NCBI GenBank assembly: GCA_905214545.1
Contig: CAJMMO010000001.1
Span: 1-64,000, forward strand
Length of the DNA stretch: 64,000 bases
Source of the DNA: an uncultured bacterium
Lineage (GTDB): Bacteria > Bacillota > Bacilli > Lactobacillales > Lactobacillaceae
Direction of reading: 5' to 3'
In this document: in pieces, positions 25,759 to 34,306 of the stretch
Numbering within the stretch: position 1 is the first letter of the stretch
Layout: each line of letters starts with the position of its first letter
Notes under the pieces: generated by a model
What the model was told of the DNA's origin: nothing
Database searches by the model: none
The model's input: only the letters and a program-made list of their open reading frames with translations
Translations under genes and position numbers: made by a program

Positions 25759-26109
25759 ATGGCAGACATTTTTGAGAACGCTGACACTATCGCAAAGCAA
25801 CTGGAAGACACGGCAGAATTCAAGTCCGTGAAGGCAGCTGTCGAACTGATCAGAAACGATCCGCAAACCGTTGAGCTTTACAAGCGCATGGACTTATTGC
25901 AAAACAAGCTGATGGAAAAGCAGGCTAAGCAAGAAAAGCCGACTGAAGAAGAGATCAACGAATACAAGACCCTGGAACAAAAGCTGGGGCAAAACGACAC
26001 CATGGCCAACCTGCTGAAGGAAGAAAAGCGGATGTACAATCTTTTAAACAAGATTCAAGGCCGGATCAGCAAGCCGATCGGCGAACTCTACCAAGAACTG
26101 GTTAAATAA
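25759..26109 (+). CDS. YlbF/YheA-family protein
   Basis: A 116-residue, highly charged, all-helical protein of the YlbF/YmcA/YheA family. In B. subtilis, YlbF, YmcA and YaaT form the Y-complex that steers RNase Y, while YheA is less studied; which role applies is uncertain. AGATGAGGAG precedes the ATG. Its stop overlaps the yhaO start (TAATG), so it belongs to the yhaO-yhaN-yhaM operon; the last gene there is an exoribonuclease, consistent with an RNA-processing link. Confidence 0.88.
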   Translation: MADIFENADTIAKQLEDTAEFKSVKAAVELIRNDPQTVELYKRMDLLQNKLMEKQAKQEKPTEEEINEYKTLEQKLGQNDTMANLLKEEKRMYNLLNKIQGRISKPIGELYQELVK

Positions 26110-27296
26110 TGAAATTTATTCATTTAGCAGATGCGCACTTAGATAGTCCCTTTCGCGGGCTATCTTTTTTGCCAAAAGGGCTTTTTGAAGAGGTAAAAAA
26201 CGCGGCAGGCAATTCGCTGGCCCGGATCGTGGACTTGGCACTGTCTGAAAAAACAGACCTAGTCTTAATTGCAGGGGACACTTTTGACTCCAGCAAGCCG
26301 ACGCCGGCCAGCCAGGTCTTTTTTGCCAAGCAAATCAAGCGGCTGACTGATGCAGAAATCCAAGTCGCCATGGTCTTAGGCAACCACGACTACTTGCAAG
26401 CCAGCGACTTGCTGGTGGCCAAGAGCCCGTTTTTCCACCTGCTGGGGCCGGGCGAAGTTGAAAAGCTGGTGCTGAAGACCAAGACCGGTTTTGAATACGA
26501 GGTCAACGGCTATTCCTACCAGCAAAACCACGTCACCGACAACGTGATGGCTGAGATGGAGCCTAAGACAGACCGCTTTGCCTTTGGCCTGTTGCACGCC
26601 AATCTTGAAACCGGGCAGCAGGGCGTCTACTGTCCCTTTACCCTGGCCGACTTGCAAAGGCTAAACTATGACTACTTTGCCTTAGGGCACATCCACCACA
26701 GACGGGTGATTAGTCAAAAGCCGCTGGCCGCTTACCCGGGAAATATCCAGGGGCGGCAGGTCAACGAGCTGGGACCGAAGGGCTGCCTGATCGGGGCTGT
26801 CGACGAGAACACTGGCGCAGTCAGTCTGCGCTTTGAACAGACCTCAGACCCGGTCTGGCTGGCCAAGCAGGTGACCCTGACCCAACCGGTAGCAGCCGAC
26901 AAGCTGGCCGGGGAAATCTCCAGACAACTGGATAGCCAGCCGGGCTTAGTCGACCTGCAAATTGAGGGCGCCCAGTACCTGACCGCCAGCGAGCTGGAAA
27001 ACCTGCAAGCGCCGGAATTTTGGCAGCTGCTGTCAGGCCAGGCCGGGCAGACCATCGTCGCTGCCCACTTTGCCTCCTCGGAAAAGCTGCAGCTTGACCC
27101 GCGCAACGCCGCGGCCTTGGCCCAGGCCGAAGCGACCGTGCTGACTCCTGAGAACCTGGAGAAAAAAGCACGCAGCCTGTTGAAAAAGGCGCCGTGGCTG
27201 GCTGAAGATTTTGCCGACGCAAGTTTCCAAGAGCAGGTCTTCGCCTTAACCAAGCTGAAATTGCAAAAACAGTGGGGAGGTCGCGATGAAGCTTAA
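26109..27296 (+). CDS. yhaO: DNA repair exonuclease, SbcD/Mre11-like
   Basis: A 395-residue calcineurin-like phosphoesterase. The metal-binding motifs are in order: DAHLDSPF, GDTFDSS, GNHDY and GHIHHR. It is the Mre11/SbcD partner of the SMC-like ATPase in the next gene; the start of that gene lies within its last codons (11-base overlap), as expected for subunits of one complex. It is the counterpart of B. subtilis YhaO. The C-terminal domain (from about 270) is poorly conserved and probably binds YhaN. Exact DNA substrates are not established. Confidence 0.92.
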   Translation: MKFIHLADAHLDSPFRGLSFLPKGLFEEVKNAAGNSLARIVDLALSEKTDLVLIAGDTFDSSKPTPASQVFFAKQIKRLTDAEIQVAMVLGNHDYLQASDLLVAKSPFFHLLGPGEVEKLVLKTKTGFEYEVNGYSYQQNHVTDNVMAEMEPKTDRFAFGLLHANLETGQQGVYCPFTLADLQRLNYDYFALGHIHHRRVISQKPLAAYPGNIQGRQVNELGPKGCLIGAVDENTGAVSLRFEQTSDPVWLAKQVTLTQPVAADKLAGEISRQLDSQPGLVDLQIEGAQYLTASELENLQAPEFWQLLSGQAGQTIVAAHFASSEKLQLDPRNAAALAQAEATVLTPENLEKKARSLLKKAPWLAEDFADASFQEQVFALTKLKLQKQWGGRDEA

Positions 27297-29607
27297 AAAA
27301 ATCAGCATCCGGGCCTTTGGCCGCTTTGAAAAAGTCAGCTGGGAGCTGCCGGCCGACCTCAATGTCTTTTACGGCTTAAACGAAGCCGGCAAGACGACCA
27401 TCGCGGTCTTTATCAAGCAGGTCCTCTTCGGCTTTCCTGTCCGCCAGAAGCGTTTTGACCTGTTTGAAGACTACAGCCCGCTGTCTGGGGCCAACCCGAT
27501 GGGCGGCAGCCTGACTTTTGCGGACGGAAACGACACCTACGTCCTCGAACGCCTAAAGCAAGACCGCCACGCCGACACGGTGACGTTAACGCTGAACGGG
27601 GAAGAAGTACCCGCCAGCCTTTTTTACGACAAAATCAAGAACGTGGATGGCGACTTTTACCAGGACAGCTTCGTCTTTGACCAAGACCAGCTGGCCCGCG
27701 TAACGGAGCTGTCACGCCAGGACTTGCTGGAACGCGTCTACTTTTTGGGCGCGGCGCAGAGCCACCGGCTCGAAGAAATCCGGGGCAAGTTTGAAGACGA
27801 AGCCCAGGACCTGTTTAAGCCTAGAGGCAAGAACCCGGCTTTAAATCAGCTGCTGACTCAGCACGATGAATCCCAAGAACATCTGGAAGAACTGCAGCAA
27901 GAACAGACTGCCTTTACTGCAGAACGGCAGCGTTACGCTGAGCTGCGCAAGCAGCTGGCAGAACAAGTCCAAGTCCAAAAGCAAAAAGAGGCCGCCTTTA
28001 ACCAAGACAGCAGCCTCTTGCAAAAACTGCCTGCTTACCAGCAGCTGCAGGAATTAAACAAAATCCAACAAGACAATTTTGACGAGAAAAACTACCAGCA
28101 GGCCCAAGCGCTAGCTGCGCAGGCTGCCAGCTTCAGCACGCAAGAAAGCGACTTGGACATTGCCCAGGCCGACGCCGTCTTAGCGCAAAAGCTGAACGCG
28201 GTGAACTGGCTGAACGAGCAGAAAAACACGGTGCAAAAACAAGCGGATCTGCAAAAGGACTTGGAGCAAAAACGGGCCCTGAACCCGCAGGCTGCTAAGC
28301 TGACAGAATTATCGACTGCAGAGCTCGCCCAGCTGCGCAAAGACTGGCCGCAAGAAAAACAAAATAGCAACAAGTTTGTCATCATCGCCTGGCTCGTCGC
28401 CGTGGCCTTGACCATTGCGACCTTCGCCTTCAACAAGGCCTTTGCGGTCGTCTTTGGCATCGCGGCCGTGGGCCTGCTGCTCTATGCCTTTTTAGGCAAT
28501 AAGCCCAAGACTTCTGACTTTGAGCAAAAGTACGGCTTTGCACCGCAGGGCAGTGCTGATGATTTGATCAACGCCGTTGTCGCGATGCAGGACCTTGACC
28601 AGCAGCTGACCGCCTGCCAAGCCAAGCAGACAGAGCTCGCCAGCCAGCTGGCCGGTTTGCGCCAGCAGCTGCAGCTGGTCATGCCGACGGCCAGCGGCGA
28701 TTTGCTGCAAGATTTGAGCCGGCTCGACCAGCTGACTGCAGCCGCTAAGGCCAATGAGCTGCAGAAGCAAAAACAAGCTGAAGTTAAAATTCAGCTGCAA
28801 AAAGTCTTAGCGCAGGCCGGCGTCGATTCCTGGCCTGCCTACCAGGACCGCTACCAAGAACACTTGGCGGCCGTCCAGAAGAAGGCGCAGGCTAAGGCTT
28901 TGGCCGACCAGTTGGGCCCAGACCTGCCGCGCTTGCAGAGCATTGCTGCTGATGAGAAATTTAAAGCCTCTGTGGAAAAACAAAAAGCAGAGCTTGCAGC
29001 TATTTCAGAGCAGACCGAAGCCCTGCGCCAGCAGGCCGCAGACCTGCAAGCAGAGCTGCGCCACGAAGCCGGCAGCGCCGACGTCGCCCGCCAAAGCCAA
29101 GCCGTCAGCCAACTTGCCAGCCAAGCCAAACAGACCAGCCAGCAGTACCTGGCCGACCTGCTTGCAAGCGAGCTGATCCAGACCACCTTAGGCCTGGCCT
29201 CCCACAACAGCTTCCCGAAGATGATGACGGCCGCCGACAAGTACCTGGCGCTGCTCACCGGCGACCGCTACGACAAGCTCATTTGGCCAAAAAGCGGCCG
29301 CGGGGTCGAGCTGCGGCGCGCCGACGGCCAAAAGGTGCCGTTACGCAACCTGTCGCGCGGCACCGCCGAACAGCTCTACTTTGCCTTAAAGCTGGCCTTT
29401 GTCCAAAAGGCCGCAGGCGAAGTTGGCCTGCCGCTCATCATCGACGACGCCTTCGTCAACTTTGACCCCCGCCGCCGCCAGTTTATGAAACAGCTGCTGC
29501 AGACACTGGCTTCTGAGCGCCAAGTTCTGGTCTTTACTGCCGACCAAGACTTAGCCGCAGCCTTGCAGCCTGCCTATTTAGATTTGAACGAGGTTAAACA
29601 TGCTTAA
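27286..29607 (+). CDS. yhaN: SbcC/Rad50-like ATPase with membrane hairpin
   Basis: A 773-residue SMC-type ATPase paired with YhaO. Walker A is GLNEAGKTT (30-38). Long Gln/Glu-rich coiled coils run from about 180 to 350 and 420 to 640. The signature LSRGTAEQLYFALKLAF and Walker B LPLIIDDAFVNFD are near the C-terminus. Between the coiled coils, residues about 362-407 are two hydrophobic helices (FVIIAWLVAVALTIATFAF, then VVFGIAAVGLLLYAFL), so the coil tip would be anchored in the membrane instead of carrying a zinc hook. This arrangement suggests repair at the membrane. It overlaps yhaO and yhaM. Confidence 0.92.
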   Translation: MKLKKISIRAFGRFEKVSWELPADLNVFYGLNEAGKTTIAVFIKQVLFGFPVRQKRFDLFEDYSPLSGANPMGGSLTFADGNDTYVLERLKQDRHADTVTLTLNGEEVPASLFYDKIKNVDGDFYQDSFVFDQDQLARVTELSRQDLLERVYFLGAAQSHRLEEIRGKFEDEAQDLFKPRGKNPALNQLLTQHDESQEHLEELQQEQTAFTAERQRYAELRKQLAEQVQVQKQKEAAFNQDSSLLQKLPAYQQLQELNKIQQDNFDEKNYQQAQALAAQAASFSTQESDLDIAQADAVLAQKLNAVNWLNEQKNTVQKQADLQKDLEQKRALNPQAAKLTELSTAELAQLRKDWPQEKQNSNKFVIIAWLVAVALTIATFAFNKAFAVVFGIAAVGLLLYAFLGNKPKTSDFEQKYGFAPQGSADDLINAVVAMQDLDQQLTACQAKQTELASQLAGLRQQLQLVMPTASGDLLQDLSRLDQLTAAAKANELQKQKQAEVKIQLQKVLAQAGVDSWPAYQDRYQEHLAAVQKKAQAKALADQLGPDLPRLQSIAADEKFKASVEKQKAELAAISEQTEALRQQAADLQAELRHEAGSADVARQSQAVSQLASQAKQTSQQYLADLLASELIQTTLGLASHNSFPKMMTAADKYLALLTGDRYDKLIWPKSGRGVELRRADGQKVPLRNLSRGTAEQLYFALKLAFVQKAAGEVGLPLIIDDAFVNFDPRRRQFMKQLLQTLASERQVLVFTADQDLAAALQPAYLDLNEVKHA

Positions 29608-30571
29608 AAAATTAACTGATTACAGCGTGGGCCAGGAGATGGACCTGCCGGTCTTGATCAAGCTGGCCCAGGTGCGCCAAACGCGTGCGGGCAAGCCTTA
29701 CCTGGCGATGACTTTAGCCGATTCCTCCGGCGAGATCCGCGCCAATTTTTGGCAAGTCACCCAGCAAGACATCGCGTCTTTCACCTCCGGCAAGATCGTC
29801 GAGCTTAACGGCAAGCGCGAAGAATACCACGGCCAAGCCCAAGTCAATGTCTACGGCCTGCGTCTAGTCGGCCAAGACGAGGGCTTGCGCGTCTCCGACT
29901 TTGTGAAAAGCACCAAGCTCACCCCCGAAGAATTAGAAGCCGGCATCAACGAAAAAGTCTTCGCCATCTTAAACCCGACCTGGAACCGGATCGTGCGCTA
30001 TTTGTTGAAAAAATGGCACCGGCGCTTTTTCGACTACCCGGCCGGCAAGCATAACCACCATGCCTTGCGCGGCGGGCTGGCTTTGCACACCCTGACCATG
30101 TTAAAAGACGCAGAAGGGCTGTGCGCCGTCTACCCGCAGGTTGATTCATCATTGCTGTATGCCGGCTGCATCCTGCACGACATGGGCAAGGTCTTAGAGC
30201 TGTCGGGCCCGGCCGCCACCCAATACACGGTCGAAGGCAACCTGGTCGGCCACCTGGTCTTGATCGACGAACAGATCGTGCTGGCTGCAAACGAATTAAA
30301 GATCAAGCCCGAAAGCGAAGACCTGCTGCTTTTGCGCCACATGGTCTTGTCCCACCACGGCCAGTTCGAGTACGGCTCGCCGAAGCGGCCGGCCTTGCTT
30401 GAAGCCGAGCTGCTCCACCGGATCGACGACCTGGACGCCACGGTCAACGCGGTCAGCTCCGCGCTCACCAGCGTTGAGCCCGGCCACTTCACGGCCCCGA
30501 TTCAGGCCCAGGACGGCCGGCGCTTTTACCGGCCGAAACACGACGAGGCCATCAAGAATTTTGAACAATAA
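29600..30571 (+). CDS. yhaM: 3'-5' exoribonuclease YhaM
   Basis: A 323-residue nuclease with an OB-fold (about 15-110; PYLAMTLADSSGEIRANFW) and an HD domain (about 155-285; HNHHALRGGLALHTLTM, LLYAGCILHDMGKV, LLLRHMVLSHHG). YhaM proteins degrade RNA and single-stranded DNA from the 3' end with Mn or Co. It overlaps yhaN by eight bases (ATGCTTAA). A terminator follows. The order yhaO-N-M matches B. subtilis. Confidence 0.95.
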   Translation: MLKKLTDYSVGQEMDLPVLIKLAQVRQTRAGKPYLAMTLADSSGEIRANFWQVTQQDIASFTSGKIVELNGKREEYHGQAQVNVYGLRLVGQDEGLRVSDFVKSTKLTPEELEAGINEKVFAILNPTWNRIVRYLLKKWHRRFFDYPAGKHNHHALRGGLALHTLTMLKDAEGLCAVYPQVDSSLLYAGCILHDMGKVLELSGPAATQYTVEGNLVGHLVLIDEQIVLAANELKIKPESEDLLLLRHMVLSHHGQFEYGSPKRPALLEAELLHRIDDLDATVNAVSSALTSVEPGHFTAPIQAQDGRRFYRPKHDEAIKNFEQ

Positions 30572-30612
30572 AAAAATAAGGCTCGGTTTTAAAACAAGGC
30601 CTTATTTTTTTT
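30571..30612 (+). terminator. Bidirectional terminator between yhaM and prsA
   Basis: AAAAAATAAGGC pairs perfectly with GCCTTATTTTTT across a 16-base loop. It sits between two convergent stop codons and has T runs on both strands. Confidence 0.85.
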
Positions 30613-30620
30613 GCTTAAAA

Positions 30621-31538
30621 TTAGTTGCCGTTCACAGTAGTGGTGCTGCCACTGTTGTTAGTTTGCATGTAAGCGGCCAAAACGTTCTTCAAGTCGTTGT
30701 CCTTGATGGAGACGTCAGACTTCTTCAAAACGTCGGCGATGACTTTTTGCATCGTAGTTGAGTTCCGCATCATCTTTGCGTAAATCTGGTTGTCGATTTC
30801 CTTCTTGTGGTCGGCGAACTTGCCCTTGGCAGGGTGGTCGATCATCTTGATGACGTGGTAGCCGTATTGGGTCTTAACCGGTTGCGCGGTTACTTGGCCA
30901 GTCTTCAGCTTGAAGGCAGCGTTCTTGAAGGTTGAGTCCAAAGTGGTGTCGCTGGAGTCAAATGCTGGCAGCTTGCCGGCCTTGTTCTTGGTAGCGGTGT
31001 CGGTGGAGTACTTGGCAGCCAGCTTCTTGAAGTCGCCGCCCTTGTTCAATTGGTTGATGATGTCTTGGGCAGTTTCCTTCTTGGCAACTAAGATGTGCTG
31101 AACCTTAACCTTTGGCTGGTACTTAGCCCAGGCCTTCTTTTCTTGGGCCTTGCTGATCTTCTTAGTGTCCTTCAAGGCAGCTTCAGAAAGCAGTTGGATC
31201 TTGATTGAATCCTTGAAAGTAGAAGTGGTCATGCCGTTTTGCTGCAGGACAGCTGAGAATTGGCTGCCGTATTGCTTCTTGGCTTCGTTGTACTGCTTGT
31301 CGATCTTCTTTTGGGAGACCTTCTTGCCGTACTGGCTTTCCAGGGTTCTTTCAATCAGCATGTTTGCCAGGGCGGATTGGCCAGCCTGCGACTTCTTCAT
31401 GTTGTCGTAGTATTCTTGCTGGGTAATCTTGCCGCCTTTATAGCTGGCAACGGTCTTGTTTGAGGAACAGCCGGCGGTTGCCAAGGCGATGCCTGCTACG
31501 GCAACCAAGGCAGCTGCGCTCTTCAAGTACTTTTTCAT
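30621..31538 (-). CDS. prsA: Foldase lipoprotein PrsA (peptidyl-prolyl isomerase)
   Basis: An exported lipoprotein that helps secreted proteins fold at the membrane-wall interface. The 305-residue protein has a lipoprotein signal with Cys24 in ATAGC, SurA-like N-terminal helices, a parvulin domain at about 143-235 (VQHILVAKKETAQDII, GYHVIKMID) and a C-terminal helical tail rich in Asn/Ser. Codon use is biased like that of other abundant proteins. It lies in the same gene order as in B. subtilis (prsA-yhaH-hit-ecsA). A promoter in 31540-31600 is expected but no clear -35/-10 pair was found. Confidence 0.95.
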   Translation of the reverse strand: MKKYLKSAAALVAVAGIALATAGCSSNKTVASYKGGKITQQEYYDNMKKSQAGQSALANMLIERTLESQYGKKVSQKKIDKQYNEAKKQYGSQFSAVLQQNGMTTSTFKDSIKIQLLSEAALKDTKKISKAQEKKAWAKYQPKVKVQHILVAKKETAQDIINQLNKGGDFKKLAAKYSTDTATKNKAGKLPAFDSSDTTLDSTFKNAAFKLKTGQVTAQPVKTQYGYHVIKMIDHPAKGKFADHKKEIDNQIYAKMMRNSTTMQKVIADVLKKSDVSIKDNDLKNVLAAYMQTNNSGSTTTVNGN

Positions 31539-31599
31539 ATAAATAGAACGATCCTTTCCTTCTGTGATAACGTTCCTAATCTTAACATATCAAAGCTGG

Positions 31600-31869
31600 T
31601 TAATCTTGACGTTTTTGTGAAAATTGCGCAAAAGCTTTTTTAAGCTCAGCGATGCTGGCGCTGGCCTGCGGCAGGGCAGCAGTCAGGCGGCCGGCGGCCT
31701 CGTGGGCGTTAGCCGCAGCCCGGCCCAAGCCTGCCAGGTCCTGACCAAACTTTTGGCCTTCTGAAAGGGCCTTGTCCTTGTAGCTTTCGCCGTCTTCGTC
31801 TTTGACGACGCTGGCGGCAAGCACCAGCGCAGTGCCCGCCAGGGTGCCCGTGATAAAAGCGCCCTTCAT
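31600..31869 (-). CDS. YhaH/YtxH-like small protein
   Basis: An 89-residue protein with a short hydrophobic N-terminus (about 5-20, GAFITGTLAGTALVLAASVV) and a helical, Ala-rich remainder. Position between prsA and hit, and the glycine-rich start, match YhaH of B. subtilis (YtxH/gas-vesicle GvpP-like family, general stress in that species). It starts directly after the hit stop codon, so the two are co-transcribed. Function unknown. Confidence 0.8.
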   Translation of the reverse strand: MKGAFITGTLAGTALVLAASVVKDEDGESYKDKALSEGQKFGQDLAGLGRAAANAHEAAGRLTAALPQASASIAELKKAFAQFSQKRQD

Positions 31870-32307
31870 TTAAAAGGCCGCCTTGATCTCGTCGGCTACT
31901 TTTTGGTAGGCCTTTTCATCGTATTTGTCGGAGTTGTCGATGTGGCGCACCTTAAGCGAGTCCCCATTTTCGGAGTAGCGCGGAATGAAGTGGACGTGGG
32001 AGTGCATTACAGCCTGGCCGGCGATCTTGCCGTTGTTGGTCGTGATGTTCATGCCCTTGATCTCCGGGTTGCTCTTGGCGATCGCCTTGGCAATGGTTGG
32101 GATGTAGCGCAGGTAGCGGGCGGCGTCTTCTTCGCTGTAGTGCAGCAGGTTTTCGATGTGTTTTTTAGGCACCATCAAAACGTGGCCGCGGGTGACTTGG
32201 GAGATGTCCAAAAAAGCGTAGACATCGTCGTTTTCAAAAACCTTGTAGCTTGGGATCTCGCCCTTGATAATCTTGCAAAACAAGCAGTTGTCGTCTAAAT
32301 CTGCCAT
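31870..32307 (-). CDS. hit: HIT-family nucleotide hydrolase
   Basis: A 145-residue histidine-triad protein. The family motif is HSHVHFIPR with three alternating histidines; CLFCKIIKGEIPSYKV at the N-terminus carries two cysteines that together with a histidine usually bind zinc in this branch. HIT proteins hydrolyse nucleotidyl phosphoramidates or adenylylated leftovers. AGAAAGAAGG precedes the ATG. It diverges from ecsA with a near-perfect palindrome in between. Confidence 0.95.
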   Translation of the reverse strand: MADLDDNCLFCKIIKGEIPSYKVFENDDVYAFLDISQVTRGHVLMVPKKHIENLLHYSEEDAARYLRYIPTIAKAIAKSNPEIKGMNITTNNGKIAGQAVMHSHVHFIPRYSENGDSLKVRHIDNSDKYDEKAYQKVADEIKAAF

Positions 32308-32325
32308 GAGAAAACCTTCTTTCTA

Positions 32326-32345
32326 AGCCCTAAACGTTTTAGGCT
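32326..32345. promoter_or_regulatory. Palindrome in the hit/ecsA divergent promoter region
   Basis: AGCCCTAAACGTTTTAGGCT agrees with its own reverse complement at 18 of 20 positions. It sits between the divergent hit and ecsA starts. An extended -10 TGC-TATCAT for ecsA is at 32357-32365. The palindrome could be an operator or a small hairpin; it has no T run fit for a terminator in either direction. Confidence 0.5.
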
Positions 32346-32400
32346 CTTATTGGTCATGCTATCATATAGGTTGAAATTTTTCGACAAGGAGCATCAAGCA

Positions 32401-33141
32401 ATGGGCTTAGAAATCCAGGAGCTGACTGGCGGCTATGCCGGCCAAGCCGTCATCTCTGACGTCAATTTGAAGCTGGCAGAAGGTGAGGTGCTGGGCCTCA
32501 TCGGTTTAAACGGCGCGGGCAAGTCGACGACGATCAAGAACATCTTGGGCCTGCTGCGCCCGCAAAAAGGGCGGATTCTTTTAAACGGCATGCAGCTGGT
32601 CCAGCAGCCGGCCGCCTTTAAAAAGCAGGTGGCTTATATTCCCGAGATGCCGATCCTGTATCCGGAATTAACCTTAAAAGAACACTTGGAATTGACCATG
32701 CTGGCCTACGGGCTTGACCCCAAGGCTGCCTGGCCGCGGGCCAAGGACTTGTTAGAGCAGTTCCGCCTGTCAGACAAGCTGGACTGGCTGCCGATCCACT
32801 TTTCAAAGGGGATGCAGCAAAAGGTCATGATCGTCACGGCCTTTTTGACTGACGCAAGTTTGTTTGTCATCGACGAGCCGTTTACGGGGCTGGACCCCTT
32901 GGCCGTTTCGAACTTGCTGGAGCTGATCCGTGCTGCCAGCCGGGCCGGCAAGATGGTCTTGATGACCACCCACGTCTTGGCCGACGCCCAGCAGGTCGTT
33001 TCGCGCTACGCCGTCTTAAACCGCGGCCACATTGAAACGACGGGGAGCTTGGCAGATATCAGAGACCACTACGGCTTAAAGCCGGAAGACTCTTTTGACA
33101 AGCTTTACCAGGTCTTGTACCAGGAGCAGCAAAATGCGTGA
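32401..33141 (+). CDS. ecsA: ABC transporter ATPase EcsA
   Basis: A 246-residue ATPase with Walker A GLNGAGKSTT, a diverged signature FSKGMQQKVMIVTAFL and Walker B LFVIDEPFTGLDPL. The sequence class and position between hit and ecsB match EcsA, which in B. subtilis is needed for secretion, competence and regulated intramembrane proteolysis; in staphylococci the system handles peptides. The ATG at 32401 follows AAGGAG and precedes the ABC domain; the frame is open upstream without good start signals. It overlaps ecsB by eight bases. Confidence 0.92.
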   Translation: MGLEIQELTGGYAGQAVISDVNLKLAEGEVLGLIGLNGAGKSTTIKNILGLLRPQKGRILLNGMQLVQQPAAFKKQVAYIPEMPILYPELTLKEHLELTMLAYGLDPKAAWPRAKDLLEQFRLSDKLDWLPIHFSKGMQQKVMIVTAFLTDASLFVIDEPFTGLDPLAVSNLLELIRAASRAGKMVLMTTHVLADAQQVVSRYAVLNRGHIETTGSLADIRDHYGLKPEDSFDKLYQVLYQEQQNA

Positions 33142-34306
33142 GCTGGCGCAAAGCCGCCTGCGCCGGAACACCCAGCAGTCCCTGCGCTATCTGCGGCTGG
33201 TTTTTAACGACTTTTTCGTGTTGGCCTTAGTCTTTATCGCCGGGGCCGTGATGTTTTGGTACGCGCAGGCGCTCAAGGCCATGCCGGCGGGGCGCTGGTA
33301 CTACCGGCCGCTGCTGATCGTCATCTTATGGCTGCCGTTTTTGACGGGGCGGCTGGTGACCTTATTTGAGGAAGCCGACCGGCAGTTCTTGCTGCCGACG
33401 GACGAGCGGCTGCAGAGCTATTTCAAGCCGATGATTGCTTACAGCATGATCATGCCGACGGTTTTGATCGTGCTTTTAGCAGGCGTCTTGGCCCCCTTGG
33501 CCTTGGTCAAAGCCGGCCTGCCGGCCTGGCACTATCTGTTATTAGTGTGCGGCTTGGTCTTTTTAAAGTATCTGCAGCTGTCTTTTGATGCGGCCAGCTT
33601 GTACTTCAACCGCAAGCTGAGCAACTGGGCTGTACGCTTGTTAATCCTGCTGGTCATTGCCAACTTTTGCTACAACTTCTGGCTGGGCTTGATCTTGACC
33701 GTCGCCTTGACTGTCCTGATCCGCTATTTGCCAAAAGGCGGCCACTTCGACTGGCAGCGGGCCGTGGAGTTAGAACAGACCCGCAAGACCCGCGTCTACA
33801 CCGGCTTTGCCATGTTCACCGACGTGTCCGAATTAAAGCCGGCGATCCGCCGCCGCAAGGGCCTGGACTTTTTGCTGGGCAAAAGCCAAAACGGCCTTGT
33901 TTATCTATATCGGCGCACGCTTTTGCGCAACCCGGACTATTTGAACCTGCTGGTCCGCATGACGGTCTTTGCCGTCTTAGTATCATGGCTCTTAGCTGAC
34001 TGGCGCTGGGCCGCCGGACTGTCTGCCTTGCTGGTCTTTTTGACGGCCTACCAGCTGCTGGCCTTAGGCCACAGCTTTGACTACAACCTGGCCTTCCGGG
34101 TCAGCCCGCTGAGCCTTTTGCCAAAAAGCAAGCCGCTGGCCAAGGTCATGGGCGCGGCCTTGCTCATCCAAAGCCTGGTCATCGCCGTAGCTTGGTTAGT
34201 CGTATTAGGCTTCAGCGTCTGGCTCAAAGCCTGCGGCATTTTGCTTCTTGCCGACGCCGCCATCATCCTGGTCTATTTGCCATCTAAATTAAAGAAGGAA
34301 AAATAA
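33134..34306 (+). CDS. ecsB: ABC transporter permease EcsB
   Basis: A 390-residue membrane protein with about ten helices in pairs, of the EcsB family, and the partner of the preceding ATPase. The start at ATG 33134 follows AGGAG seven bases upstream, inside the ecsA end. No ecsC follows, unlike B. subtilis; instead trmB starts immediately after the stop. Role in the Ecs system is by family and linkage; the transported substrate is unknown. Confidence 0.9.
   Translation: MRELAQSRLRRNTQQSLRYLRLVFNDFFVLALVFIAGAVMFWYAQALKAMPAGRWYYRPLLIVILWLPFLTGRLVTLFEEADRQFLLPTDERLQSYFKPMIAYSMIMPTVLIVLLAGVLAPLALVKAGLPAWHYLLLVCGLVFLKYLQLSFDAASLYFNRKLSNWAVRLLILLVIANFCYNFWLGLILTVALTVLIRYLPKGGHFDWQRAVELEQTRKTRVYTGFAMFTDVSELKPAIRRRKGLDFLLGKSQNGLVYLYRRTLLRNPDYLNLLVRMTVFAVLVSWLLADWRWAAGLSALLVFLTAYQLLALGHSFDYNLAFRVSPLSLLPKSKPLAKVMGAALLIQSLVIAVAWLVVLGFSVWLKACGILLLADAAIILVYLPSKLKKEK

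Noticed and set aside
25230..25823. Minus-strand open frame of 197 codons over the end of the PBP gene
   Set aside because: It covers the transpeptidase motifs of the PBP and the start of YlbF on the other strand, and no motif is seen in it.
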